From assembly GCA_900642245.1 (NCBI GenBank), contig CAAAJI010000168.1, positions 22,793 through 54,222 of the forward strand: DNA of 31,430 nucleotides. Direction: 5' to 3'. Shown here in pieces: positions 8,722-18,376 of the stretch. The notes beneath the pieces are model-generated. The model saw only the letters and a program-made list of their open reading frames with translations. It did no database searches and was not told the origin of the DNA. Positions within the stretch are counted from its first letter, which is position 1. Every line of letters starts with the position of its first letter. This DNA comes from Fragilaria radians (lineage: Eukaryota > Bacillariophyta > Fragilariophyceae > Fragilariales > Fragilariaceae). Made by a program: the position numbers and the translations under genes.

Positions 8722-10851
8722 TCAGGAAAGACGGGATAAAACAAGATTTGCGATTTCTGTACATTCCGGATATCTTTCCTTAGCATTCTTCAATAAGACT
8801 TCTACTTGCATTTTTGGCAATTGTGGCACATTCGCATTTGGGAAATCTGTCAAGCTCTGGAGCGCACGACAACCTTCCATTTGAACTCGGGAATTGTGAG
8901 GATGAGCCGTCAGAGCATTTAAAATCGCAGTAACGCCACTGACTGAAGCTACCACTGTGGCTCTTTCCGAACCACCGTATCTAACCATGGCTGCGACGGT
9001 AGCACAAGTTTCCTCCTGGACGTTTGGATCAGCCAAGTGAATTTGCATAGCCCCCACAACCGTTGATATTGCGCCCGATGCCACAAAGGATATTTCGCGA
9101 TGACCATCCGCGCAAGCAAGCTCCCTTAGAACTTGACTCGCCTTCTCTTGAATGACAGGTTCGTTTGGGTGAGTCTTCATGGCATTCACCACTGGAGCCA
9201 AGGTAGACATCGCAATTCGAATCCTTTCTGAATCCAAGTTGATTGATTCCAATCGACGAAGAAGTGCAACGCAAGAAAGCATTTGAAGGCCAGCATCTTC
9301 CTCGTAGGCCCACATCGCTGATACTATCTCCGATACGGCAACATTTTCTTCCTGAATCAACATAATAGCATCATGATGTTCGTCCTTCCTAATCCCTTTT
9401 ACGGAAATTATGGATGCGTCGCTCTTATCATGGCTTCGTTGGTCTTCTCCAAAACTCAACGATTGGCTAAGCAAGTCATTATCTTCAAGCTTAATACTTC
9501 CGAGTGCTTGTGGATAGGCGTCGTAAAGGCTCTTGACCCCTCCTCCGATCCAAAACTTTCCTGACTCCAGAGCAAGAGAAACTGGATATTTCCCAGAGTC
9601 GTCTAACATTGCGGCAGCTTGAGGAAATTTATAAAGAAGTTCGTCAATAACGTATTTGGAATAGAAGTAAGGAAACGATGATTGATGCGGTAGGGATTTG
9701 GCAGCATAATGCAACGGGAGATTTCCATGTTTGTCGCGTGTAGTTAGGTCGTCTTCATTTGTTTCAATCCAATATCGAAGCAAATCGGGGGGAGCTTCTA
9801 CCTGTATCGCCCGATGGACTAAGGTTCCTTCTTCAGGAGCGGAATTTGGTTGTTGTAGCAGCAGAGTCATGATTTTCCAAGTATTTCCTGCAGCTGTTTG
9901 ATACCGTCGGCGATGCTCAATGACTTCGGGACGAGAATTATCACCGGGAAAAAATTGCTCTGATAAATCAAACTGTCTTAAAAATCGCCTATGCAAAAGT
10001 GCTAGTGGTTTGTCTCCATCTGCTTCATTAGAAACATTCACAGCATCAGGATAGACTTCTTGAATTGTGACCAGAAAAGACCTAAAACTTTCCAAAGTGA
10101 CATCATCAGGTGCGATTTGTAAGGCGTAATATAGTGGAGTGACCCCACCAGCTTCGGAATCCCATACGACATCCCTGCGAGCCATGAAATCCTTTACGTC
10201 ATTTGGACTTTCTGCAAGCATACGACGAAGCACATGGGCTCGTGCACGATAAAACCCTGGACGCGAGAAAAGGTACTGCAACGGAGTGGAACCGTTGGCA
10301 TCGAGTGCCGTTATATTATCTGGTGCATCTTGTATCATGGATTGAATGCAAGCGACCATACCTGATTTTGAAGCATTGGCGTCATCGTCGGTCCCATCAT
10401 CTACGAGAATACAAGCCAGGTGAAGAGGTGTCCGGAGTGTTGTCGGGTGTGTATAAGACGCTGCTTTTGGATCGGTATCTAGAATATTTTGAATGTCGAA
10501 CCATAATTTGCGAGACGGAGAGGAAAGAAGCATCAAATAAACCTTATCATTCTTATTCCTTTGCATGGAAGTATTTTTCTTTAGAATTGTAGACTTATTC
10601 TTGAAGAGCGAAGGTACTGTGGTCGATTGGGAACTCTTATGCAAGACTTGCTCTTCGGAATCAACAACAGCAGCTTCTTGAATGACACCTGTCTTGGAAG
10701 TTTCATGTTGTGTCGTGGAAGCTGTCGTTTTTGTTGTCACATTACTTGTACCTTTTGCTTTGGGTAACGATGAAAATGTCGATGCAGGCGACGTCGTCGC
10801 TTCTGTACCTTTAGAAGCTGTTATCGGTGGTTTGCTAGATTGACATCCCAT
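8722..10851 (-). CDS. myristoylation-signal ankyrin + armadillo repeat protein
   Basis: 709 aa, single exon; specific function unknown. The N-terminus MGCQSSKPP is a textbook N-myristoylation site (Gly2) with an adjacent Cys3 for palmitoylation, so attachment to the plasma membrane or endomembranes is likely. Residues 10-100 are Ser/Thr/Lys-rich and disordered. Degenerate ankyrin repeats run from about 105 to 450; consensus cores are TPLHLAC (141-147), STPLQYL (188-194), VTPLYYAL (237-244) and LPLHYAAK (378-385). After a linker, four or five armadillo-like repeats fill 495-705 (QEKASQVLRELA, QEETCATVAAMV, QMEGCRALQSL), each carrying an Asn/Gln-x-x-x-Ala pattern. From memory, diatom genomes encode families of such Ank/ARM proteins; none has a known role to my knowledge. 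It is divergent from the receptor-like gene across 1.1 kb. Confidence 0.85.
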   Translation of the reverse strand: MGCQSSKPPITASKGTEATTSPASTFSSLPKAKGTSNVTTKTTASTTQHETSKTGVIQEAAVVDSEEQVLHKSSQSTTVPSLFKNKSTILKKNTSMQRNKNDKVYLMLLSSPSRKLWFDIQNILDTDPKAASYTHPTTLRTPLHLACILVDDGTDDDANASKSGMVACIQSMIQDAPDNITALDANGSTPLQYLFSRPGFYRARAHVLRRMLAESPNDVKDFMARRDVVWDSEAGGVTPLYYALQIAPDDVTLESFRSFLVTIQEVYPDAVNVSNEADGDKPLALLHRRFLRQFDLSEQFFPGDNSRPEVIEHRRRYQTAAGNTWKIMTLLLQQPNSAPEEGTLVHRAIQVEAPPDLLRYWIETNEDDLTTRDKHGNLPLHYAAKSLPHQSSFPYFYSKYVIDELLYKFPQAAAMLDDSGKYPVSLALESGKFWIGGGVKSLYDAYPQALGSIKLEDNDLLSQSLSFGEDQRSHDKSDASIISVKGIRKDEHHDAIMLIQEENVAVSEIVSAMWAYEEDAGLQMLSCVALLRRLESINLDSERIRIAMSTLAPVVNAMKTHPNEPVIQEKASQVLRELACADGHREISFVASGAISTVVGAMQIHLADPNVQEETCATVAAMVRYGGSERATVVASVSGVTAILNALTAHPHNSRVQMEGCRALQSLTDFPNANVPQLPKMQVEVLLKNAKERYPECTEIANLVLSRLS

Positions 10852-11954
10852 TAGAAAGTGTAACTATGGAACCACTTTGATTCACAATTAACTGTATATT
10901 GTATGTCAACTTTTCATAGTACAAGTATCCGTTGAAAAAATTGCGGGAAACGAATTTACCCACGACAACAACAAAAAAGTAAAAAAAGGCTTTTAAATTC
11001 CAGAAGAAAAATGACATAACTCTTGTGTAATAAAGAAATATCCTTTGTTTAGCACACCAGGTATGGAAGCTTGCAGTTAGGAGAGCATGCAAAGATTTGT
11101 ATTCCTCTTAAACCAGAATTTTGTTAATCTCACAACTCTACTATTGGAGAAAACAGTAGACAAATTCATCCGATCCTAGGCAAGACTTTAATGAACTTCA
11201 TTAGTTTGAAATCTAGTATGGCCTTAATGTTTTCTGCCAATTTAATGACATGATTGATTATGATCACAAATATTCTAAAGTTGAGCTTTGTCTCCTTAAA
11301 TTCGCACCTCAAACGCTTGAGTTGAATGGGTTGTTACAGCAGCATTGAAAGATAATGGTGAAAGAATTGAGGTGAAAAAGTTCATCTGTTTGACTACGTG
11401 CACGGTCTACAATGTTGTGGCGAGTTCTCTGTCAACTGATTTATGGTCCCCATATAAATATAAAGTAACTCTCAAACCATATGTCGCACCATGGCTAATA
11501 AGCATGACTCGTGAGGCAAGCTTTATTTGCGTAAGTAGGGGTAATTTGGTGCTACAATTCAGGATCACTTGTACTTTGACATGGGATTGTATTTTATGGT
11601 AACTTACTGAAACGTCAGGTTGATTCCACTAGCCACGTCAAGAGAGTTTCAAACTTGTAGTTTTAGGCATCTGTCAAAAACAGGGACCACTACCAAGAGG
11701 CAGCATTAAGTATTCCGTGATTGCCGCGACGCCATAACTTAGTACTTTTGACAATACAGTACGGGAAGGTAGAACGTCATCCCTTAACTAGGATTGTCGC
11801 ACCAGCGTCACTTAGTGGTAAGTTTGTTGAAAAAAACTCCTTAGTTGTTAGTAGTTAACTCCACGTAGAAAAACAACTAGAATTAGGATCTGGCAGCGAT
11901 ACAAACAGAGCAACAACACATTCACAAGCTCAAGAACGCATCAAAAACTCTGTT
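10852..11954. other. 1.1-kb divergent intergenic region (promoters of Ank/ARM and receptor genes)
   Basis: Both flanking genes start here, in opposite directions. An 85-codon frame at 11345-11602 (+) matches nothing I know and is probably chance. A TATA-like stretch (ccatataaatataaag, about 11449-11464) lies about 490 bp upstream of the receptor ATG, too far to assign with confidence. I see no repeat, RNA gene or mobile-element trace. Confidence 0.35.
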
Positions 11955-14259
11955 ATGATGCTCAAATACTGCTCTATTACTCCTAAATTATTATTAATAG
12001 CTTTATTGCATCAATGCATATCACATGCACTGGAAAACGAATGGGAAGTGTTAAGCGATTATTTTACTCCTTCATTTGGAGGTAGAGGTACAGAAATTTC
12101 CCAGAACGGTTTCTCCGAATGTCCTTGCATTGATCAGAAGCATCCGACAATTAATCCTCTCAATGAATCCGATCTTGATAAGGCATTTTTTGGAGATGTT
12201 CCAACTATCGATTTGTCAACCTACGGCTTTGGATGTAAGGCTCACGACATATCGATCCCAACTTGCCTAAATGGATGTCTAGGATCCTACAACGTCTTAC
12301 CCCCTACGATAGATTGTGATGTCTCATGGTGCTATCGGAAATTTTGTTGGGTCGATCCAAGCAACTGCAGGCTGTTGAATAGGCCATCATATTTCCTCCC
12401 CGACTCGAATCGTTTCTATTCTTACGCAACCTGTGGCGACATGGACATGTTTTCTCAAAATAAAAGATTATCGAGCTTGAGAGGGAAAGTTCTGAGAGCT
12501 GGATTCAACAGTAACACGGGAGGATGGATTGGCGCTTATGGTGAAGAATATAAAGCAGATCCAGACAGAAACGAAACTGATGTTGCAATGGGAGAGCACT
12601 TTCTTGGCCCTATTTCCCGTTGGTCGGGTCCGATTGTCAATTTTGTTACCAGAGCTGCACGTGCGGGCAACTTCTACATTAATATCACCGTACCTCCCTC
12701 TTTTTTACTGTCGCATGCACAGAGACAAATGGGGACAACAAGCCCTTTCGACTTTTGCGTATATGCTACATCCCTTGGATACTTAGACCTATGCATTGCT
12801 CAATACACTGTTACAAACAAAAGAGCCAGCATTACAGATTGGATGATTTTGTCAAATCAAGATGTTCATCTTATCACAAAGATGGAGCCAGACTTGAATG
12901 GATGGGAGCTGTTTTGCAATCAAGCTACAACAATTTTCCAACCGTTTACTATGAATACTTGGTTGTTCATAATATTTGTTGTCATTCCTGTTCTCGGTGG
13001 TTTAATGGTTGTTCATGAATATGGCCATGCAGGAAGTACATTCCCAAAGCAAGAGTCTATTGTTGAAATAAATAAGCAAGATGGAGCCGAGTATGAAATC
13101 AAGGAGCGAAATGTTCCAATTTGTCACCATCTCACGCGCTCTTTCTATGTTGCCTATCTCGCTGTTCTTCAACAAGATTACTCACAATCTGTTGTCACGT
13201 ATGGTGCCATGGTAAATCTTCTGGGTATTTCTTTTTTCATTCTCACCATTATCGCAGTATACACAGTAAGTAATCTCACAGTTGAATTTCAATACGAACT
13301 TCAATGTTTAACTCATCATTCGTGTTCAGGCTAACCTTGCAGCAATTTTGAGTCAAAAGCCTCCAAATGACAAGATATCTGGGTTAGATGAAGTTGCAAG
13401 ACTTAAACTGAAAATTTGTATTGAACGTACTAATTTGAATGTATTGAAATCAATTTACCCTGACATACCGGATTCGCTTTTTGTGAATGATCCAGAATAT
13501 TTAGGTGGGGATGGAAAACCAGGCTTCACTTGTCCGCTTTGCTATGGTCGGTCACGTGTGTTTGCCATGATAAATTCACCGGACGCTGTTTCAAAAAATG
13601 ATAGCTACTGTCATGTTGCGATAGCCCCCTTGGAGGATTTACAAGTAGAGAAGCAAGTAGGCAAGTTCTGCAGCCTTGAAGCGTCAAAAGCTGGAGCTAT
13701 TGCACAGATTCAAAGAGGAATGCCGGTATTCGAAGGAGTTAGTTCGGAGCTGGTATCCTTGTTGATGAAACTCAAGAATGAAGGGGCAATGGACAAAGAG
13801 CTGGCCGCTTCGAGACCAAATAGTCAATGCTTGGTAGAAGTCAGAGGCGAAGGTAGCCCGCTCTCTATATCTCAACTGACGGGAATTTGGGTTGTAAGCT
13901 TCGGGTTTGCATTGATAGGATTGATAGTCACGTTTGTAAGTCCTATTATCAGAAGATGTAGGAGGAAGAGGATTCAAACTGTAATTGGTTATGATCAATC
14001 TGGAAACCGTATCAACATGATGGAACAAGATGATGAAGCTCTTATAGATCCTATGGCGTTTAAGTCTGAGGTTGGACCTGTTCACATATCTTTCAGCAGT
14101 GGGAGTGCCAACTCCCTGAGAGATGATTTATTAGATGCCCCTGGTAAAAGTTACACAACCAAGCTAAATGACAGCTTCAATCCACGGAGCTCAGGGGAAC
14201 TGGAATTCGAACCATTATCCCCCGGTCTAGGCAATCGGTCACCAAATCCTATGTATTGA
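11955..14259 (+). CDS. ionotropic glutamate receptor-like channel with Cys-rich ectodomain (2 exons)
   Basis: Exons 11955-13265 and 13330-14259 flank a 64-nt GTAAGT...CAG intron; the product is 746 aa. A signal peptide (about 1-25) precedes a Cys-rich extracellular region (about 50-160). Next comes a ligand-binding S1-like end, LCIAQYTVTNKR (279-290), which aligns with the iGluR 'A-x-x-T-x-T-x-x-R' strand carrying the glutamate-binding Arg (here R290). M1 is about 333-355. The re-entrant pore is RSFYVAYLAVLQQD (395-408), with Gln-Gln where animal iGluRs have their Q/R site. M3 ends in VYTANLAAILS (435-445), the near-invariant SYTANLAAF motif; the intron splits it between T437 and A438. An S2-like domain (about 450-615) and M4 (about 620-644, TGIWVVSFGFALIG) follow, then a basic and acidic cytosolic tail of about 100 aa. 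The usual LIVBP/ANF amino-terminal domain is absent. Likely a ligand-gated cation channel in the plasma membrane; the ligand is unknown. Confidence 0.88.
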
Positions 14260-14626
14260 GTTATGTACGGCGTAAGCTGAAGTAGATTCGATATTGATTA
14301 AGGTTTAGAAAAGCATTAGCTAACGTTTGTATGTGCTATATAATAGTGATAGATATAGTGCTATCCAGTTAAAATAACCTGTGATGACAATCCGCTTCTC
14401 TGGGTCTGCAGCTCAATCACCAACAATATATACCACAGAGTTTCAACCTTCTTCTTCTTTGCTTTGATTCCGCCTTCAAATGGAAAAACTTCTTACCTGG
14501 AGCACGCTTGATGACATTCAACATTTCTTCTTTGCCTTTAAAGGTGCTGAGACAACCAAGCAAGAGAGCTATCTCACAACATTTCCAATATTTTGCCTGG
14601 AATGTGAGGTCAAATACAGCAATGTG
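14260..14626. other. spacer between receptor gene and copia remnant 1
   Basis: This holds the 3' UTR of the receptor gene. The left part is AT-rich. The right part lies just downstream (on the minus strand) of the recognisable reverse-transcriptase peptides, and may be further decayed element DNA, but I recognise no RNase H motif. A 91-codon plus-strand frame at 14480-14755 runs antisense to the reverse transcriptase and is not a gene. Confidence 0.35.
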
Positions 14627-15646
14627 CTAGAACCTGATCTCTATCTTGACTACATCTTTACCTTGATACCTTTCATTTGTTTGCAGGTCTCTCAAATTAA
14701 CAATGAGCATTCCACTGACTTCATCACCAAACGTCTTCTCCAAGGTATCAATTAAGCAAGGTTGCATGATCCAAGCCTTTCCTTGATCTCTCTGCTGAAC
14801 TATTGTGCATTCTGAACTTATCCTCAACTTCCCATGCATCAACATAATGTTGCTTTGAAGCATTAATGACCTCCTGGATTTTTTCAACAGTCTCTACATA
14901 GAGGCAAACATTGATGTAGATTACTGTCATCACAATTTCAAGGCAACACTCTATTTCCACTAGCAGGGATCTACCTTGGTGTCTCTTAGCCACAAGTGTA
15001 AAGAGTGATTTCACCAAATTTGCATATATCTCTGATTTAAGTATTTTTTTCCAAACTCCACCCAAATTCATTCCTTTAAACTCCTCGTGAATGAATTCTC
15101 TTCATTTAGTTCTTGAATCAAGATCAGGACGATCAAAGGCTTCCTCAAGTTTGCTGGCTCTTTCGGACCTTCACACCATCATCACTGCAAAGTGTGCTTG
15201 ATCTAGAATCATCTCCCTTCATGACTCCATTGTTTCAGACTCTTCATATCCTTAAGCATTTCAACCAATAATGCAGACATTTTTGTTGCCTTTTCTACAG
15301 AGTTATCATCAATAACATCTTCACTTATATTATTGATTGCATTATCTTCATCGTTTTTATTCAACGCTTCAAAAGGCTTCCTTATTGAAGTAATGGATCT
15401 ATACTTGATGAATTCCTTAATTTTCAAACAAAGCATTTGGTATATATTGCAAACATGACTTGGAGGGCATCCAACATGCATGCAGACTGTTCCTTGGTTG
15501 TTGAGCTTTCCCTGGATCTTTTCTTTGTCATCGCAATGCCCAAATATCTTTAGATTCTTAAAGGCATCATACAAAAATTGTAACTCTTGAGGAAACTTCA
15601 TCTTTCTCCTTTGTACCAACATTTTTGAATGGCGCACCCCACTCAA
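14627..15646 (-). mobile_element. decayed Ty1/copia remnant 1 (integrase C-terminus + reverse transcriptase)
   Basis: Read on the minus strand, 15646-15209 encodes KEKIQGKLNNQGTVCMHVG followed by CNIYQMLCLKIK. This matches the diatom Copia integrase C-terminal block 'K-x-K-L-x-x-x-G-x-x-C-M-F-V-G-Y...V-Y-x-x-L-N-x-x-T'. After a break, 15071-14748 holds NLVKSLFTLVAKRHQG (compare 'LKKSLYGL-x-Q-A') and TVIYINVCLYVETVEKIQEV, which is a damaged YVDD box (Tyr-Ile-Asn-Val). The next RT strand resumes in another frame at 14887-14627: ECTIVQQRDQGKAW then IMQPCLIDTLEKTFGDEV, the classic post-YVDD segment. At least two frameshifts and the lost catalytic Asp pair make it inactive. No LTRs were recognised. 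It lies head-to-head with the TilS-like gene. Confidence 0.82.
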
Positions 15647-15667
15647 ATTCTACTTCTTGAGGACAGT

Positions 15668-15747
15668 TGGCATCTTCCCCCCACCCACCTACCACCATCC
15701 AAAGGCATCCTCAAAACTTTCCGACTTGAATTCCCCCCCCCCCCCTC
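15668..15747. repeat. C-rich tract with 13-base poly-C run
   Basis: The plus strand is strikingly C-rich upstream of the TilS-like gene: clusters of C separated by A or T, ending in a run of 13 C at 15733-15745. It lies 110-190 bp before the start codon, so it may be in the promoter or 5' UTR. The G-rich complement has runs of 3-13 G and could in principle form a G-quadruplex. Run length may vary between reads or alleles. Confidence 0.7.
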
Positions 15748-15858
15748 GTCAGCCCTCAATTTACGTATTTTACCGATAGATTTTCAAGTATATTTTTTGT
15801 TCAACTTCCATCAATCAGAACAATAGTTCGTCGTCGTCATTTTTGGAAATAAATTTTA

Positions 15859-18216
15859 ATGATGAACGAAGCATACTCTCCTTTCTCTCCAACTCACCGA
15901 AACATAATCCTGAATCGAGATCAGAGTAGAGGTACATGGTTAAAGCAAGGATCTTACTTTTTGATGCTCATAGTTTTATCTCGTCTTCATAAAGTCAAAC
16001 AAGTCGAACAGGTTCGAAAAAGGATATTGACACTGTTTCAGGAAAGTCTTGAAAGTCTTCAATTACTTGGGTCACGTCTGATTCCATCAATGACACGAGG
16101 GATAACTTCAAATACTGATGGTGTAAATGACATGAAAAATTATGGATTGATACGATCAGTCCTCATGTTTTGGTTTGGACAATACCAACCGGATGATGCC
16201 CAGAAAAAATTATGGATGATTGCGGCATCATCGGAATGTAGAAGGCATAGTGTTGATGCTGAAATTACAGAGCGATTCGAACGAATCATTATCGAAGAAA
16301 TCTATCACATATGGACTAAGGAAAATTATGGATATCAGGGTAAGCTAGCAGCTATAATTGTTTTGGATCAATTCTCGAGGCATATTCACCGATATTACGG
16401 TGATCATAAGAAAGTTTCGTCTTTACCTGATCAGTCTGGCCTAGATAATGCTGCTTACAAAATCTCCGAGGATTTTGTCTCATGTCATAAACAAGAAATC
16501 GAGTGTGGTATGATTCCTCTACCTATGATTATTTTCGCGTTAATGCCTTATCGGCATGCCAGCACAATTGACTCCCTGGGTTTCGTGCAAAGAAAAGTCG
16601 AACATCTCTCATCAATAGGATCGCAGTTTGATTCTATGCTATCTCGTTTCCGTAAAGCTACAAATAGGCGGATGGCAATTCTCCAAGATGAATCGCGTAG
16701 GACGGGGACATCAAATAATGAATTTTCTGACATTGATCTACTTGAAGCGTGTCCATTTGAAGCGGATATGGCATTGGCTTGCGATCATGTTGTTTACAAA
16801 ACGATTACTGAATTCTTGAATTCTAGAGGAAACATAATCCCAGGAACATCACTTCCAGTAATTGTTTCGCTTTCAGGAGGAGTCGATAGCATGGTTATCG
16901 CATCAGTACTAGCTCATCTTGCCAAGAGCTGCAAATACCACCTAAGTATCTGGGCAGTTCACATTGACTATGCAAATCGACCAGAATCTGGTCATGAAGC
17001 TGATTTTGTAAGGAGATACTGTGAGGCAAATGGAATTCATTTTAAGCTTCGTCGCATTGATGAAGTGACACGAGGAATTACAGCAAGAGATGACTATGAG
17101 CGAATCGCTAGAGAGGCGCGATACAATATGTATAGAGAAACAGCTCAATTATGTAAAGATTTGACTGGAAATCAATCTATAGAGGTTGGTGTAATGCTCG
17201 GTCACCACCGAGGGGATTTGAGAGAAAATGTGCTATCGAATGCCCACAGAGGCTGTGGCCCTTTGGAGCTCTCAGGTATGACCCAAGTTTCAGTCAATGA
17301 TAGGGTCGTCATTTACCGTCCACTATTACCGCTAGAAAAGTCAGATATATTTGATTACGCTCATAAATACGGTATTCCATATTTCAAGGATACTACACCT
17401 CATTGGTCAACTCGGGGGAAAATTCGCAATAAACTGTTGCCGTTATTGCAAGAAATATACGGGGAGGGGAGTACCAACAACTTGAGTAACCTCGCTATAG
17501 AGAGTGATCAGGCAAAGGAGCTTCTGCACAGCGTTGTACTCACTCCATTCCTTGATCAAGTTGAAGCGTTCCCGATGGGCTTAGCGTTTTCAACCCAATG
17601 TTGGAAATCGCATGGTCAAGTTTTTTGGAAATTTGTGCTTAGAGAAACGCTGCACAGGTCGAGCCTTGCAATGTTTAGTGATAAAAGTGTGGAAATGTTC
17701 ATGCAAAGAATAAATTGTCAAAAACTTCGAGAAGGATGGTTGCAATGTCGTCGAGATTATGGAGTATATCTTCGTGACGACGGACGTGTCTTTGTTCTCT
17801 TCCCTAGTAGCTTTCCGTTCAACAAAAATGACTCGTTTGATTGCGTAGGAAAAGTATGTGAATTTGGCAAGGAAGCTAAAGTTGGACCTTGGGTGATTAG
17901 TTCACGAGTCTTGAGTAAAATCTCAAACAATAACTCAGACCTACTAGAAAAAAAAGCATTTTTATCATGGGAAGATTTCATGTATGGCAACCTACAATAC
18001 TTCCTGACAGTGCCTATCATCAACGAGACGATACAGCCACTTGTCTTCGTTTCTGGGTTTCAGAAGCTAGACCGTCCTCGAGCTTGGAAAAACTGTGATT
18101 TGAAAATACAGACCAATCTGCCCATACTAGGAAACAGCATGGAAAGTGTTGATGCCCTGTGTCTTGGTTCAGAAACAGCTCTAGTTGAAGTTACACTTTC
18201 ATTGAACGGGACATGA
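15859..18216 (+). CDS. DUF924-TilS fusion: tRNA(Ile)-lysidine synthetase-like protein
   Basis: 785 aa, single exon. Residues about 98-265 fit DUF924 (VLMFWFG 101-107; AAIIVLDQFSRHIHR 164-178; LPMIIFALMPYRHA 221-234, equal to the family's 'lP-x-x-HSE' region). Residues 330-530 are a PP-loop ATPase of the TilS/MesJ family: SLSGGVDS (337-344), AVHIDYANRPES (366-377), DYERIAREARYNMY (412-425), then GHHRGDLRENVLSN (448-461), RGCGPLELSGM (464-474) and TRGKIRNKLLPLL (518-530). TilS makes lysidine at C34 of tRNA-Ile(CAU), which organelles need to read AUA. In bacterial TilS the second motif is HHxDDQxET; here one Asp is Gly, Gln is Leu and Thr is Asn. The long C-terminus (about 560-785) is unassigned. 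Residues 1-97 may hold a targeting sequence; M1 and M2 are adjacent. It converges on the desaturase gene (160-bp gap). Confidence 0.85.
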   Translation: MMNEAYSPFSPTHRNIILNRDQSRGTWLKQGSYFLMLIVLSRLHKVKQVEQVRKRILTLFQESLESLQLLGSRLIPSMTRGITSNTDGVNDMKNYGLIRSVLMFWFGQYQPDDAQKKLWMIAASSECRRHSVDAEITERFERIIIEEIYHIWTKENYGYQGKLAAIIVLDQFSRHIHRYYGDHKKVSSLPDQSGLDNAAYKISEDFVSCHKQEIECGMIPLPMIIFALMPYRHASTIDSLGFVQRKVEHLSSIGSQFDSMLSRFRKATNRRMAILQDESRRTGTSNNEFSDIDLLEACPFEADMALACDHVVYKTITEFLNSRGNIIPGTSLPVIVSLSGGVDSMVIASVLAHLAKSCKYHLSIWAVHIDYANRPESGHEADFVRRYCEANGIHFKLRRIDEVTRGITARDDYERIAREARYNMYRETAQLCKDLTGNQSIEVGVMLGHHRGDLRENVLSNAHRGCGPLELSGMTQVSVNDRVVIYRPLLPLEKSDIFDYAHKYGIPYFKDTTPHWSTRGKIRNKLLPLLQEIYGEGSTNNLSNLAIESDQAKELLHSVVLTPFLDQVEAFPMGLAFSTQCWKSHGQVFWKFVLRETLHRSSLAMFSDKSVEMFMQRINCQKLREGWLQCRRDYGVYLRDDGRVFVLFPSSFPFNKNDSFDCVGKVCEFGKEAKVGPWVISSRVLSKISNNNSDLLEKKAFLSWEDFMYGNLQYFLTVPIINETIQPLVFVSGFQKLDRPRAWKNCDLKIQTNLPILGNSMESVDALCLGSETALVEVTLSLNGT

Positions 18217-18376
18217 GATGTACAGATAGTTGAATACTAACTTTGAAACCTATTCGGAATTCAATTTTCATTCCCACACAAGGCTATAATATGCAGTATA
18301 CCCGTAATCACTACACTAGTTAAAACAACGTCTCAAGCATACTCTCTCACATTAACTACTATTATGTGTGAGTCCT

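Noticed and set aside
10203..10592. 129-codon plus-strand frame
   Set aside because: Lies wholly antisense within the ankyrin/armadillo gene, whose repeats confirm the minus strand as coding.
11345..11602. 85-codon plus-strand frame in the divergent promoter region
   Set aside because: No family resemblance and no splice link to the receptor gene; the receptor already has its own signal peptide.
14480..14755. 91-codon plus-strand frame near copia remnant 1
   Set aside because: Antisense to recognisable reverse-transcriptase peptides on the minus strand.
15629..15826. 65-codon plus-strand frame rich in Pro
   Set aside because: Product of translating the C-rich tract; low complexity and no ATG context that makes sense.
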